Source: DATIXD01 sp035518875 | GTDB lineage: Bacteria; Pseudomonadota; Gammaproteobacteria; Methylococcales; Methylococcaceae | DNA: 35,166 bases | Direction of reading: 5' to 3' | Assembly: GCA_035518875.1 (NCBI GenBank) | Contig: DATIXD010000083.1 | Coordinates: 1-35,166 of the forward strand | Part shown: positions 1 through 8,360 of the stretch, one piece after another | Layout of the letters: each line of letters begins with the position of its first letter | Numbering within the stretch: position 1 is the first letter of the stretch | The notes under the pieces: model-generated | Seen by the model: the letters and a program-made list of their open reading frames with translations, nothing else | What the model was told of the DNA's origin: nothing | Databases searched by the model: none | Program-made: the position numbers and the translations under genes

Positions 1-731
1 TCGCGGTTGACGACCAACAGGCGGCAATTGGATTGCCTCAGCAGGCGCAGCAGGTTCGGCGCGTCGTAGGGGTAGATGACGGTAAACCTCGGGAACAGAC
101 TCGACCCGGCGAGGGTCTGCGAGGCCTTCCGACGCAGCACATCGAGCTCCTCGTCGGTTTTGGCGGGCAAGGCGATGCACAATTCGCAAGGTTCGAGTGT
201 GGCCAAGTCGGCGGCCATCAGCAGTGCTTTTTTGGATTCGGCGGAGCCGTCGAAAATCGTCCAGACCGGCCTTGCCGCTTGCCGCCGAGCTTTCGAATAA
301 GCGGTTTTAGGCCAGTTGGTCAGGGTCTCGACCGGTTCTTCCCTGTGGCAAAAGAACAGGATGTCCACCTCATCGGCGGCCGACAATACGGCCTGCACAA
401 AATGGCCGCGGATAATTCTGAGGGAAACCGGTATACCCAGGCGTTCGATGAGTTGGTCGAGGGTTTGCTGGATCTGCTCGATTCGGCTTTTTTGCGTGCG
501 GGCAAGGCGGAGGTTGTCCAGCTCCCGCTCTACGGCGGAGGCGCGGCTGATCTCCTTGGCGAAGGGCAGTTCGGCGAGATTGAACAGGTTGATATCCTCG
601 ACGAACACCGCCAACAGTTCGGCTTGGTCGCGTGCGGCGAGGTTGGCCGCCAATTCCAGGGCATAAAAATCGCGGCGACTGGCGTTGAATGCGACCAAAA
701 TGCGGGTCCGCGCATCGCTTTTCTTAGCCAT
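1..731 (-). CDS. Universal stress protein-like protein, C-terminus outside the window
   Basis: An open frame reads on the minus strand from an ATG at 731 to the window edge without a stop, giving about 243 residues. It begins MAKKSDARTRILVAFNASRR, the usual opening beta strand of a universal stress protein (USP), and a second USP-like half begins near residue 150 (RPVWTIFDGSAESKKALL). This suggests a tandem two-domain USP. Such cytosolic proteins bind nucleotides or respond to stress, but I see no clear GxxGx9GS ATP motif in the visible part. Its ATG lies inside the end of the upstream Lon-like gene: ATGGCTAA holds both its start and the Lon stop, an 8-nt overlap. Translational coupling with the protease is therefore likely. 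The exact role is unknown. Confidence 0.7.
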   Translation of the reverse strand, partial: MAKKSDARTRILVAFNASRRDFYALELAANLAARDQAELLAVFVEDINLFNLAELPFAKEISRASAVERELDNLRLARTQKSRIEQIQQTLDQLIERLGIPVSLRIIRGHFVQAVLSAADEVDILFFCHREEPVETLTNWPKTAYSKARRQAARPVWTIFDGSAESKKALLMAADLATLEPCELCIALPAKTDEELDVLRRKASQTLAGSSLFPRFTVIYPYDAPNLLRLLRQSNCRLLVVNR

Positions 732-3141
732 CGCCGTCGCCTTCCTTTTCTTTCCGGGCCAGCTTTTTCCGGATGGAGGTCCATTCCTTCAGGCGCTTTT
801 CGACCCGGCCGTTCACGCTGTCTTCCGGGAATTGCCCGGACGGGTCGCGCTCGCCTATCGGTTTGCCGGTCAGGAGTTCCAGCGCTTGGTCGACGGTATC
901 CACGGCGTAAACCCGAAACTGTCCGTTGCGGGCGGCTTCCACGACGTCCTGCCGCAGCATCAGGTTTTTGACGTTGGCGGAGGGGATGATGACACCTTGA
1001 TCGCCGGTCAGCCCGATGGACTGGCACACGTCAAAAAATCCTTCGATTTTTTCGTTGACACCGCCGATGGCTTGCACCCGGCCGTGCTGGTTCACTGAAC
1101 CGGTGACCGCAAGCGTCTGCTTGATCGGCAGATCCGCCAGGGACGACAGAATGGCACACAACTCCGCCACCGACGCGCTGTCGCCTTCCACCATGCCGTA
1201 AGACTGCTCGAAAACCACACTGGCGAAGACCGAAAAGGGCTGAGCCTTCGCATAACGGGCCGCCAGGAAGTTGGACAGGATCAGCACGCCTTTGCTGTGG
1301 ATTGCGCCGCCCAGTTCGGTTTCCCGCTCGATGTCGATGATCTTGCCGGTGCCCAAGCGCGTGGTGGCGGTGATACAGGCGGGTTGACCGAAGGCAAAAT
1401 CGCCCAGGCTGATAACCGACAGGCCGTTGATTTGGCCGATGGTTTGACCTTGGGTGTCGATCAAGATCGAGCCCCGACGAATCGCCTCGTAAATTCGGTC
1501 GCGTAAACGGTCTGCGCGGTGGATCTGCTGATCGATGGCGGCCTGGACATCGTCTTGGGCGATGACGCGCCTATCCGCTTGGGAAGCCCAGTGATCGGCT
1601 TCCTTCAGCAGATCCGTCAGGCTACGGAGGTGAGTGGTGAGTTTTTCCGCATCCTCAACGAGACGGGCGCTGTGCTCGATGACGCGGATGACGGCTTCCT
1701 TGTTCAGCGGGCGTAGGCCGTCGCGCCGGGCCAGGCTGGCGATGACACGGGCGTACAGGGCGCTGCTATCCGAATCGCGGTCGTAGGTTTCCTCGAAGTC
1801 GGCGGAGACTTTGAAAAGATCGCGAAATTCCGGATCGTAGATGTTCAACAGGTAATACAGCAGCCGGTCGCCGATCAGGATGATTTTCAGCCGCAGCGGA
1901 ATCGGTTCGGGCTCTAGCGTCGCGGTGCTGATCAGGCTAAGGGTTCGCTCCAGCGACTCGATGCGGATCTCGCCGGTTTGCAGCGCACGCTTGAGGGCAT
2001 CCCAAGCGAAAGGTTGCAGCAGCAATTTGCGTGCGTCCAGGAACAGGTAGCCGCCGTTGGCGAGATGCAGGGCACCCGGCCGGATCATGGTGAAATCGGT
2101 GACCAGCGCGCCCATGTAAGCCTGATATTCGACCCGACCGATCAGGTTGGCGTGGTTCGGCAGCTCTTCGAAAACAATGGGCGCCGTCGTCGATCCGCCA
2201 TGATCGACCAGGAGATTGATCTTGTAGCGCAGCAAGGGGCTGGAGCGCGGAGCGTGCGCGAACAATACCGGGGTCGACTCGGATTTCGGGAAAAAATCGT
2301 CGGCGTGATCGACGATATCCTGCTGGGCTTCCCGCACATAATTGAGGATGTGCGGAAACTGGCCATATCGTTCCTTCAGGTCGTCGATAAGATGGCCGAC
2401 CGCGTAGGCGGCGATTTCGCGGTGCAGGTTTTTGAGCTTTTCCTTGGCTTCCTTCCGCCAGGCGGGAAATTGACGCAGCAGTTTCTGAAGTTGCTGATGC
2501 AGCCTGGCGATATTGTTCTGTATGGCAAGCTGTTCTGCTTCCGACAACTTGTGGAACTCGTCTGGGCTCAGTACGCCGTTGTTCTTGTCGACAGGGGCAA
2601 AGGCGAAGCCGGTTGGGGTTTCTATTAGGCTGATGTGCTGCCGCTTGGCCTCGTTGCGAAGCTCATTCAGGGCATTGAATTCGCGCTCCTTCGCTTCCCC
2701 TTCGATTTCTTCCTCGCGGCTGCGGTATTCTTCTCCTTCGAAGGCGGCGGGAATGGCGCTGGTGAGTTCCTCGATCAGCTGTTCCATGTCGTGGACAAAA
2801 TGCCTGCCTTCTCCCGCGGGGAGGCTGAGCGCCTTCGGTTTCGATGGGTGGGCGAAGTTGTTGACATAACACCAATCGTCCGGTGCGCGTTGTAACTGTG
2901 CCTCGCGGGTGACGATTTCCTTGGTCGCCGTCAGCTTGCCCGCGCCCGAGGGGCCAAGCACGAATACGTTGAATCCCCTCTGGGCGATGTCGATGCCGAA
3001 CTGGATTGCATCCAGTGCGCGTTCCTGGCCGATGATCACGCTGGTATCGGCAAGTTCCTCGGTGGAGGCAAAATCAAATTCGGCCGGATCGCAGGCTTTG
3101 TAAAGCAGTTCCGGATCGAGCGGCTGGCGGGTCTCGGTCAT
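724..3141 (-). CDS. Lon-like ATP-dependent protease (LonB/YcbZ type)
   Basis: The 805-residue product is a cytosolic AAA+ serine protease of the bacterial LonB/YcbZ (LonH) group, which lacks the long N-terminal domain of LonA. The Walker A motif GPSGAGKL is at 63-70. A long helical insertion fills about 120-270, and an ATPase lid region follows. The C-terminal Lon protease domain carries GDSAS with the catalytic serine at 655 and the catalytic lysine in NEKIEG at 698. The 43-residue spacing equals that between Ser679 and Lys722 of E. coli Lon. The C-terminal tail is charged (RKKLARKEKEGDGDG). The gene overlaps the USP-like gene downstream by 8 nt and is divergent from the MgtC-like gene. It probably degrades damaged or unfolded proteins; its specific substrates are unknown. 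Confidence 0.92.
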   Translation of the reverse strand: MTETRQPLDPELLYKACDPAEFDFASTEELADTSVIIGQERALDAIQFGIDIAQRGFNVFVLGPSGAGKLTATKEIVTREAQLQRAPDDWCYVNNFAHPSKPKALSLPAGEGRHFVHDMEQLIEELTSAIPAAFEGEEYRSREEEIEGEAKEREFNALNELRNEAKRQHISLIETPTGFAFAPVDKNNGVLSPDEFHKLSEAEQLAIQNNIARLHQQLQKLLRQFPAWRKEAKEKLKNLHREIAAYAVGHLIDDLKERYGQFPHILNYVREAQQDIVDHADDFFPKSESTPVLFAHAPRSSPLLRYKINLLVDHGGSTTAPIVFEELPNHANLIGRVEYQAYMGALVTDFTMIRPGALHLANGGYLFLDARKLLLQPFAWDALKRALQTGEIRIESLERTLSLISTATLEPEPIPLRLKIILIGDRLLYYLLNIYDPEFRDLFKVSADFEETYDRDSDSSALYARVIASLARRDGLRPLNKEAVIRVIEHSARLVEDAEKLTTHLRSLTDLLKEADHWASQADRRVIAQDDVQAAIDQQIHRADRLRDRIYEAIRRGSILIDTQGQTIGQINGLSVISLGDFAFGQPACITATTRLGTGKIIDIERETELGGAIHSKGVLILSNFLAARYAKAQPFSVFASVVFEQSYGMVEGDSASVAELCAILSSLADLPIKQTLAVTGSVNQHGRVQAIGGVNEKIEGFFDVCQSIGLTGDQGVIIPSANVKNLMLRQDVVEAARNGQFRVYAVDTVDQALELLTGKPIGERDPSGQFPEDSVNGRVEKRLKEWTSIRKKLARKEKEGDGDG

Positions 3142-3284
3142 GATCGTCGTTCGCTTCGGCTGGGCGGTTTGTTATCTTGGTCAATTCTGCTTTGGCATGA
3201 TTATGCAAAATGCCGGGATTGACAATCTCTCGTTGCAAGACCGGACTGGGCCTCCCACGACGGGAAGAGCGATCATAGGTATCC

Positions 3285-4544
3285 ATGAACGAGTATCTGA
3301 GTGAATTTCGCGAGTTGCTGATCGCCCTGGCCTTGGGTTTATTGATCGGATTGGAACGCGGATGGGCGGAGCGCGGGGGCGAGGAGGGCGCTCGTGTAGC
3401 GGGAATCCGCACCTTCGGCCTGATTAGCCTGTTGGGAGCCCTATGGCAGCTGTTGAGTCGGGGATCGAGCCCCTGGCTGATCGCCTCGGCTTTTGTCGCC
3501 TTTTCCTTGCTGGTCGCCGTCTCCTCCTATCTCGAAATCAAGCAAAAGGGCGATTACAGCATCACCACGCCGGTGGCGGCGCTGATCGCTTTTGTCCTGG
3601 GCGCGATGGCGATGAGCCCTCATGTGAAGCTCGCCGTCGCCGCCGCCGTGATCGCCACGATCCTCCTCGGTTTGAAGCCGGTTCTGCACGGCGCGTTGCG
3701 TAAGCTTGAACCGTCCGAGCTTTGGGCGGTACTCAAGCTGCTGCTGATTTCCTGTGTGCTCCTGCCCATTCTGCCGGATCGTACCATCGATCCCTGGGCG
3801 TCCTTCAATCCCTATGAGGTCTGGTGGATGGTGGTGGCGATCAGCGGGATTTCTTTCATCGGCTATTTCGCCATCAAGATCGCCGGGCCCAGCCGCGGCA
3901 TCCTGATGACCGGCCTGTTTGCCGGTCTCGTGTCCTCGACGGCAGCGACCTTGAGCCTGTCGCGGATAGGCAAGAGCCAAGCCGATTTACAGCGGTTGCT
4001 GGCGGCGGGCGTCACGATCGCCTCCACCACAATGTTCCTGCGCATGCTGCTGGTGGCCGGATTCATCCAGCCGGCCTTGATTGCGCTCCTCCTCCGGCCG
4101 TTGGGGCTGATGACCCTAGGCGGTTATGCGGCCGCATGGTGGCTAGTCAGAAACGGGAACCGCGGCGGAGTGAATCATTCGGTGCAGCTCAAAAATCCCT
4201 TCGAGTTCGGGATGGCCTTGCGCTTCGGGGCGCTGCTGGCGGTGATCGTGCTGCTGACCCGGGTGTTGCGGGACGCTTATGGCAACGCCGGGTTGTTGCT
4301 GCTGGCAGGAATCTCCGGGATCGGCGATGTGGACGCGATCACCATTGCTCTGGCGCGCATGACCAGAGTCGACTTATCCATGCATGTGGCCGTTATTGCC
4401 ATTGTGTTTGCGGCGATGGTCAACACTCTGGTGAAGGCGGGCCTGGTCATTGCCATCGCCGGCGGCGCCATGGCCAGGCACGTAGCTTTGGTCTTTCTCC
4501 TGTTGATCGCCATGGGGGCGGCTTCACTTTGGATGATATCCTGA
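3285..4544 (+). CDS. MgtC/SapB family membrane protein with DUF4010
   Basis: The 419-residue protein is an inner-membrane protein with an N-terminal MgtC/SapB domain and a C-terminal DUF4010 domain. The motif GLLIGLERG at 18-26 is typical of the MgtC start. Around twelve hydrophobic stretches follow, with a short basic loop near residues 285-295 (VRNGNRGG). MgtC relatives influence magnesium homeostasis or ATP synthase in some bacteria, but the DUF4010 fusion group has no settled function, so none is assigned. The ATG at 3285 is preceded by a 143-bp divergent spacer shared with the Lon-like gene. The next gene, rdgC, starts 96 bp later with its own promoter-like sequence. Confidence 0.85.
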   Translation: MNEYLSEFRELLIALALGLLIGLERGWAERGGEEGARVAGIRTFGLISLLGALWQLLSRGSSPWLIASAFVAFSLLVAVSSYLEIKQKGDYSITTPVAALIAFVLGAMAMSPHVKLAVAAAVIATILLGLKPVLHGALRKLEPSELWAVLKLLLISCVLLPILPDRTIDPWASFNPYEVWWMVVAISGISFIGYFAIKIAGPSRGILMTGLFAGLVSSTAATLSLSRIGKSQADLQRLLAAGVTIASTTMFLRMLLVAGFIQPALIALLLRPLGLMTLGGYAAAWWLVRNGNRGGVNHSVQLKNPFEFGMALRFGALLAVIVLLTRVLRDAYGNAGLLLLAGISGIGDVDAITIALARMTRVDLSMHVAVIAIVFAAMVNTLVKAGLVIAIAGGAMARHVALVFLLLIAMGAASLWMIS

Positions 4545-4578
4545 AACCGTTCGGGATGCGCGATCGCGTTTGCAAAGG

Positions 4579-4607
4579 GTGACAAGTCCCCGTTCAACCG
4601 GGATAAT
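4579..4607 (+). promoter_or_regulatory. Candidate sigma-70 promoter for rdgC
   Basis: GTGACA at 4579-4584 and GATAAT at 4602-4607 are separated by 17 bp, each one base from consensus. The pair lies 33 bp before the rdgC ATG in the gap after the MgtC-like gene. Confidence 0.5.
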
Positions 4608-4640
4608 TCGGAGCTTTTTAGCTAACCGAGCAAATACCGA

Positions 4641-5558
4641 ATGTGGTTTAAGAACCTGTCCCTATTGCGCTTTACCGAACCTTTTACCCTGACGGCAAAT
4701 GAACTAGAACAGCGACTTGAGGCGGGCCGATTTCGCCCCTGCGGACGTCTGGAACCGATGAGTTATGGGTGGCAGCCTCCCCTGGGAAAGGACGATTTTC
4801 CGCTGGTTCACGCAGCCAACGGTTATTTGATGATCTGCGCAATGAAGGAGGAAAAGATTCTGCCGTCCTCCGTCGTCAACGAGATGCTGACGGAACGCAT
4901 CGCCGAAGTCGAGGATCGCAAGGGCGTGCCCGTGCGCAAGAAGGAACGGGAAGAAATCCGCGACCAGGTCGTCCAAGAGTTGCTGCCCCGCGCTTTCAGC
5001 CATTCCCGGAGGATTTACGCTTATCTGGATCCCAAGGGCGGCTGGCTGGTGGTTGACAGCGCCAGCGCGAAAAAAACCGAGGAGCTGGCCTCACTATTGC
5101 GCCGGTCCATCGAATCCCTTCCCGTGACCTTTCCAGCCACGCGGGAGCGCCCCGCCGCGGTGATGACCCGCTGGCTGGCGGGAAACGCGAGCCCGTCCGA
5201 CATCATCATCGAAAGCGAATGCGAACTGCGCTCGCCCGAAGAGGATGGCGGCATCGTCCGCTGCAAGCGTCAGGATTTGTCCGCGCCCGAAATCCAGAAT
5301 CATCTGGAGGTCGGCAAAGAGGTCATCAAAATGGCGATGAGTTGGAATGATCGTCTAAGCTTTACGCTGGATGAAGGTCTGGGCGTCAAAAGGCTGCGCT
5401 TCCTCGACCTGGTGCAGGAACAGGCGGCGGAAGTCGAAGCAGCCGACGAAGCCGAGCGTTTCGACGCGGATTTTTCCATCATGTCCCTGGAATTAGCGAA
5501 TTTCCTCCCTCGCCTGCTCGAACTTTTCGGCGGCGAAAATACTCGAACGCAACAATGA
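4641..5558 (+). CDS. rdgC: Recombination-associated protein RdgC
   Basis: The product has 305 residues, close to the 303 of E. coli RdgC, and begins MWFKNLSLLRFTEPF as in that family. RdgC forms a ring-shaped dimer around DNA on the nucleoid and restrains RecA-mediated recombination. Family segments visible include LPSSVVNEMLTERIAEVE (about 73-90), the highly charged KKEREEIRDQV (about 99-109), and LSFTLDEGLGVKRLRFLD near 238-255. The start is the ATG at 4641. No strong Shine-Dalgarno is seen; AACCGAG lies about 10-15 nt upstream. The L,D-transpeptidase gene follows within 10 bp and may be cotranscribed, although no functional link is known. Confidence 0.95.
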   Translation: MWFKNLSLLRFTEPFTLTANELEQRLEAGRFRPCGRLEPMSYGWQPPLGKDDFPLVHAANGYLMICAMKEEKILPSSVVNEMLTERIAEVEDRKGVPVRKKEREEIRDQVVQELLPRAFSHSRRIYAYLDPKGGWLVVDSASAKKTEELASLLRRSIESLPVTFPATRERPAAVMTRWLAGNASPSDIIIESECELRSPEEDGGIVRCKRQDLSAPEIQNHLEVGKEVIKMAMSWNDRLSFTLDEGLGVKRLRFLDLVQEQAAEVEAADEAERFDADFSIMSLELANFLPRLLELFGGENTRTQQ

Positions 5559-5565
5559 GTTGCCC

Positions 5566-6567
5566 ATGGTAAGAACAATGCTATTGAAAACTAGATCACC
5601 CATTCTCGCTGTCTTGAAGCATTGGCTCGGCGGTTTTTCTCTCGCACTGCTTCCCTTCTCGGCCATGGCCGAGGTATACAGCATGCCGCCGCCGAATTCG
5701 GACCTGATTGGCGAAATCCAGTACACCAAGGCCAGGCACGAAGATACCCTGATCGACATCGCGCGCGAATTCAGTCTGGGCCAGGACGAAATCGTGATGG
5801 CAAATCCCAAGGTCGACCGCTGGCTGCCGGGGGAGGGCAAGCAAGTGCTCGTTCCCCGCCAGTTCATCCTGCCGGACGCCCCGCGTAAGGGGATCGTCCT
5901 CAACATCCCGGAAATGCGCCTCTACTACTTTCCGGGCGGCCCCAAGACCCCGGCGACGCAAGTGATCACCTATCCGGTCAGCATCGGTCGGATGGATTGG
6001 CGGACGCCCCTGGGCGCGACCCGCGTCATCAAAAAGGTGACGGATCCGACCTGGACGCCGCCGGAAACCATCAAACGCGAGCATGCCCAAGATGGGGATA
6101 TCCTGCCCGATGTCGTGCCGGCAGGGCCGCTTAATCCCCTGGGCAAGTTCGCCATGAAGCTGGGTGTGCCCGGCTACCTGATCCACGGTACCGGTGTCGA
6201 CAAGGCCTATGGCATCGGCATGCGTGTGACCCATGGCTGTATCCGCATGTATCCGGAGGATATCGAGAAACTGTATCCGCTGATCAGCGTCGGAACCTCC
6301 GTTTATCTGGTCAATCAGCCTGTGAAACTGGGGTGGGCCGACGGTACTCTTTATATCGAGGTGAGTCAGCCTTTGGATGAGGACCGAATGACTTATGAGC
6401 AGTTGCTCAGTCTGGCGATGGGCCTGATCGAAAAGAAAATCGCCACACAGCAAGTGCTTCTGGATGGTGCAGCGCTGAAAAAGGCGCTGCAGGAGCCGAG
6501 CGGCATCCCGGTCGCCATCTCAAAGCCGGCGGAAATCGCCGCGCCCGATCCGCTTCCGCCGTTCTAG
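5566..6567 (+). CDS. Periplasmic L,D-transpeptidase with LysM domain (ErfK/YbiS type)
   Basis: This exported enzyme should form 3-3 peptidoglycan cross-links or attach an outer-membrane lipoprotein to peptidoglycan. With the ATG at 5566 it has 333 residues. A signal peptide ends near AMA|EVYS (about residue 35). A LysM-like peptidoglycan-binding segment follows (about 50-100), then the YkuD domain, with HGTG at 207-210 and THGCIRM around the catalytic cysteine at 225. Starts at TTG 5560, ATG 5566 and ATG 5578 are all possible, and all keep the signal peptide. The TTG begins only 1 bp after the rdgC stop. The tail past residue 290 is helical and proline-rich. A stem-loop at 6591 closes the unit. 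Confidence 0.9.
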   Translation: MVRTMLLKTRSPILAVLKHWLGGFSLALLPFSAMAEVYSMPPPNSDLIGEIQYTKARHEDTLIDIAREFSLGQDEIVMANPKVDRWLPGEGKQVLVPRQFILPDAPRKGIVLNIPEMRLYYFPGGPKTPATQVITYPVSIGRMDWRTPLGATRVIKKVTDPTWTPPETIKREHAQDGDILPDVVPAGPLNPLGKFAMKLGVPGYLIHGTGVDKAYGIGMRVTHGCIRMYPEDIEKLYPLISVGTSVYLVNQPVKLGWADGTLYIEVSQPLDEDRMTYEQLLSLAMGLIEKKIATQQVLLDGAALKKALQEPSGIPVAISKPAEIAAPDPLPPF

Positions 6568-6590
6568 GCAATCGGATCGATTCGGCGAAC

Positions 6591-6625
6591 CCCTCGCGTT
6601 CTCGTCGAGCGTGAGGGACTTTTCG
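6591..6625 (+). terminator. Intrinsic terminator after the L,D-transpeptidase
   Basis: CCCTCGCGT at 6591-6599 pairs with GCGTGAGGG at 6609-6617 (nine pairs, two of them G-T) around a 9-nt loop, followed by ACTTTTC. It lies 24 bp after the stop, between convergent genes. The T-run is on the plus side only. Confidence 0.6.
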
Positions 6626-6629
6626 CCTG

Positions 6630-6902
6630 TTAGGCTTTCGGGGGGACGTAACCTTCCGGTGCGCTGGCGCCCTCGCCGAATAGGAATTTTTCCCTTTCCT
6701 GCGCCAGGAACTGCTTGGCTTTAGGTTCGAAAGGTGTCAGGCGATGTTCGTTGATCAGCATGGTTTGCAGCTTGAGCCACTCCTGCCAGGCTTGTTTGGA
6801 AATGCTCGCATAAATGCGCTGTCCTTGCTCTCCCGGGAAAGGCGGGGCTTCCAATCCTTCCGCTTCGATTCCCAGTTTTACGCATTGCACCATTCTAGCC
6901 AT
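6630..6902 (-). CDS. yggX: Probable Fe(2+)-trafficking protein YggX
   Basis: The 90-residue cytosolic protein matches E. coli YggX (91 residues). It begins MARMVQCVKLGIEAEGLEAP with the conserved cysteine at position 7, and includes the family segments ISKQAWQEWLKLQTMLINE and PKAKQFLAQEREKFLFGEG. YggX protects iron-sulfur proteins from oxidative damage and may carry labile iron. It lies 60 bp downstream of mutY, which encodes a [4Fe-4S] enzyme. The same mutY-yggX order is found in E. coli, so they are probably one operon. Confidence 0.95.
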   Translation of the reverse strand: MARMVQCVKLGIEAEGLEAPPFPGEQGQRIYASISKQAWQEWLKLQTMLINEHRLTPFEPKAKQFLAQEREKFLFGEGASAPEGYVPPKA

Positions 6903-6962
6903 AGGTTTTAATTCCTCATCGGTGTGTCGAAGACATCGGTTTGGTCGGCGGTAGGTTCGACT

Positions 6963-8021
6963 TCAACCCGTTACCGGTGTTCGAGAACTATCGCCCAGTT
7001 CATTCATCAACTGGCGTACCGGCGTCGGTAACGCGTTTTCTTCCTCCGGCTTGCGCCAGCAGGTTTGGGCGTTTTCCTCGACGCGCAAAGAAATTGCGGT
7101 TTCACCCGTTACGGGTATGTAGTCCAGATGAAAGTGGGTGAAAGTATGCCGGCGTTCGGGCAGGCGCTCAAGTTGTCTCACGTCGATTTCCCTGCGCTCG
7201 CACCAGGCAGTCAATTCGGCTTCCTGTTCGAACTCGGGAAAGCTCCAGAGCCCACCCCAAACACCCACCGGCGGACGTCTTTGCAGATAGAAAGCCCCCC
7301 CATTTCTGAGCGCCAGCATGAAAGATTGGCGAATCGGTAGGATGCGTTTGGGTCTTGGCGGGGGTAGCGTATCGCTCTTGCCCAGCCGAAACGCCTGGCA
7401 GGCCGCGTGGACCGGGCAGTGGGGGCAGGCGGGCTGACGCCGGGTGCACAAGGTCGCCCCAAGGTCCATGATGGCCTGGGTGTATTCGGCCACGCGCACC
7501 GCCGGGGTGAGCCGCTCGCTGATTTGCCAGAGTTCCCGGGCGATGTTGACCTCGCCGGGCCAACCGTCGATGCCGGCGAAGCGGCTCAGGACCCGCTTGA
7601 CGTTGCCGTCCAGGATCGCGGCGCGGACGCCGAAAGCCATGCTCAGAATGGCGCCGGCGGTTGAGCGGCCGATGCCGGGTAGGCCAGTGAGTCGCTCGAG
7701 GTCGCGGGGAAATTGTCCGCCATATTCGCTTTTGACGATTTGCGCGGTTTTATGCAGGTTGCGGGCGCGGGCGTAATAACCCAGTCCCGCCCAGCGCCGG
7801 AGCACTTCTTGCTGCGAGGCCGCGGCCAGATATTCAAGTTCCGGGAAGGTTTCCATGAAGCGCTGAAAGAAGGGAATGACGGTAGCGACTTGGGTTTGCT
7901 GGAGCATAATCTCGGACACCCACACGCGGTAGGGCGTGGGCTGGCTTTGCCAGGGCAAATCCTTCCGCCCATGACGGTCGAACCAGTCCAGAATCGCGAG
8001 CTGAAACGCTTCAGCGCGCAT
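6963..8021 (-). CDS. mutY: Adenine DNA glycosylase MutY
   Basis: MutY removes adenine mispaired with 8-oxoguanine or guanine in base-excision repair. Starting at the ATG at 8021 the protein has 352 residues. Its key residues then fall at the E. coli numbers: catalytic Glu37 (VSEIMLQQTQV), Asp138 (AILDGNVKRVL), and [4Fe-4S] cysteines 192, 199, 202 and 208. This agreement is why I prefer this start to the in-frame TTG at 8084. The helix-hairpin-helix is LTGLPGIGRSTAGAI (111-125). The C-terminal part resembles a NUDIX/MutT-like 8-oxoG recognition domain, with FYLQRRPPVGVWGGLWSFPE. yggX follows 60 bp downstream. Confidence 0.96.
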   Translation of the reverse strand: MRAEAFQLAILDWFDRHGRKDLPWQSQPTPYRVWVSEIMLQQTQVATVIPFFQRFMETFPELEYLAAASQQEVLRRWAGLGYYARARNLHKTAQIVKSEYGGQFPRDLERLTGLPGIGRSTAGAILSMAFGVRAAILDGNVKRVLSRFAGIDGWPGEVNIARELWQISERLTPAVRVAEYTQAIMDLGATLCTRRQPACPHCPVHAACQAFRLGKSDTLPPPRPKRILPIRQSFMLALRNGGAFYLQRRPPVGVWGGLWSFPEFEQEAELTAWCERREIDVRQLERLPERRHTFTHFHLDYIPVTGETAISLRVEENAQTCWRKPEEENALPTPVRQLMNELGDSSRTPVTG

Positions 8022-8130
8022 GGAACGTCCGAACCGGTCTGACGTTGTCTGTTTCGGCTTCGTCTGGAAGCGACGCAGTCGCAAGGCCGGTCTTCAGAAC
8101 CATTGCGGACGTCAATGGGTTCAAGGCGCG

Positions 8131-8160
8131 TTGGGCGACGGTCGTTTTTTGCATTAGAAT
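8131..8160 (+). promoter_or_regulatory. Candidate promoter for the lptM-lysA-dapF-DUF484-xerC operon
   Basis: TTGGGC at 8131-8136 and TAGAAT at 8155-8160 are separated by 18 bp, in the divergent gap between mutY and lptM and 73 bp before lptM. The -35 matches moderately and the -10 is fair. A small GC hairpin (CGGGC TTC GCCCG) follows in the leader. Confidence 0.35.
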
Positions 8161-8233
8161 GGTTTTCTAAAGAAGCGGGCTTCGCCCGGAACATTCACTT
8201 ATTCCACTTTACCAGCCCCACTGTTCACAAGCC

Positions 8234-8356
8234 ATGACCATGCTACTCCGTCTCTCCGTTTTAGCCGCAGGTTTGCTTCTGCTGCTGTCGGCCTGCGGGC
8301 AAAAAGGCCCGCTTTTTCTGCCCACCGAAGAACCGCCCAAAAAACAATCACGCTGA
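8234..8356 (+). CDS. lptM: Small lipoprotein LptM (YifL/LppL family)
   Basis: This 40-residue lipoprotein begins MTMLLRLSVLAAG and has the lipobox LLSAC with the lipidated cysteine at 21. It is followed by the family signature CGQKGPLFLP. The mature peptide is about 20 residues, rich in proline and lysine. LptM binds the LptD-LptE lipopolysaccharide translocon in E. coli and helps LptD mature at the outer membrane. A second in-frame ATG lies two codons later. lysA starts 4 bp after its stop, and the same lptM-lysA-dapF order is known in Pseudomonas, which supports the call. Confidence 0.9.
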   Translation: MTMLLRLSVLAAGLLLLLSACGQKGPLFLPTEEPPKKQSR

Positions 8357-8360
8357 ACGC

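Noticed and set aside
33..971. Plus-strand frame of 312 codons at the window start
   Set aside because: It is antisense to the USP-like and Lon-like genes, whose products match known families; its protein has low-complexity, arginine-rich text.
3193..3207. TTGGCATGATTATGC as a sigma-54 site before the MgtC-like gene
   Set aside because: The GG-to-GC spacing is one base too short for a -24/-12 promoter.
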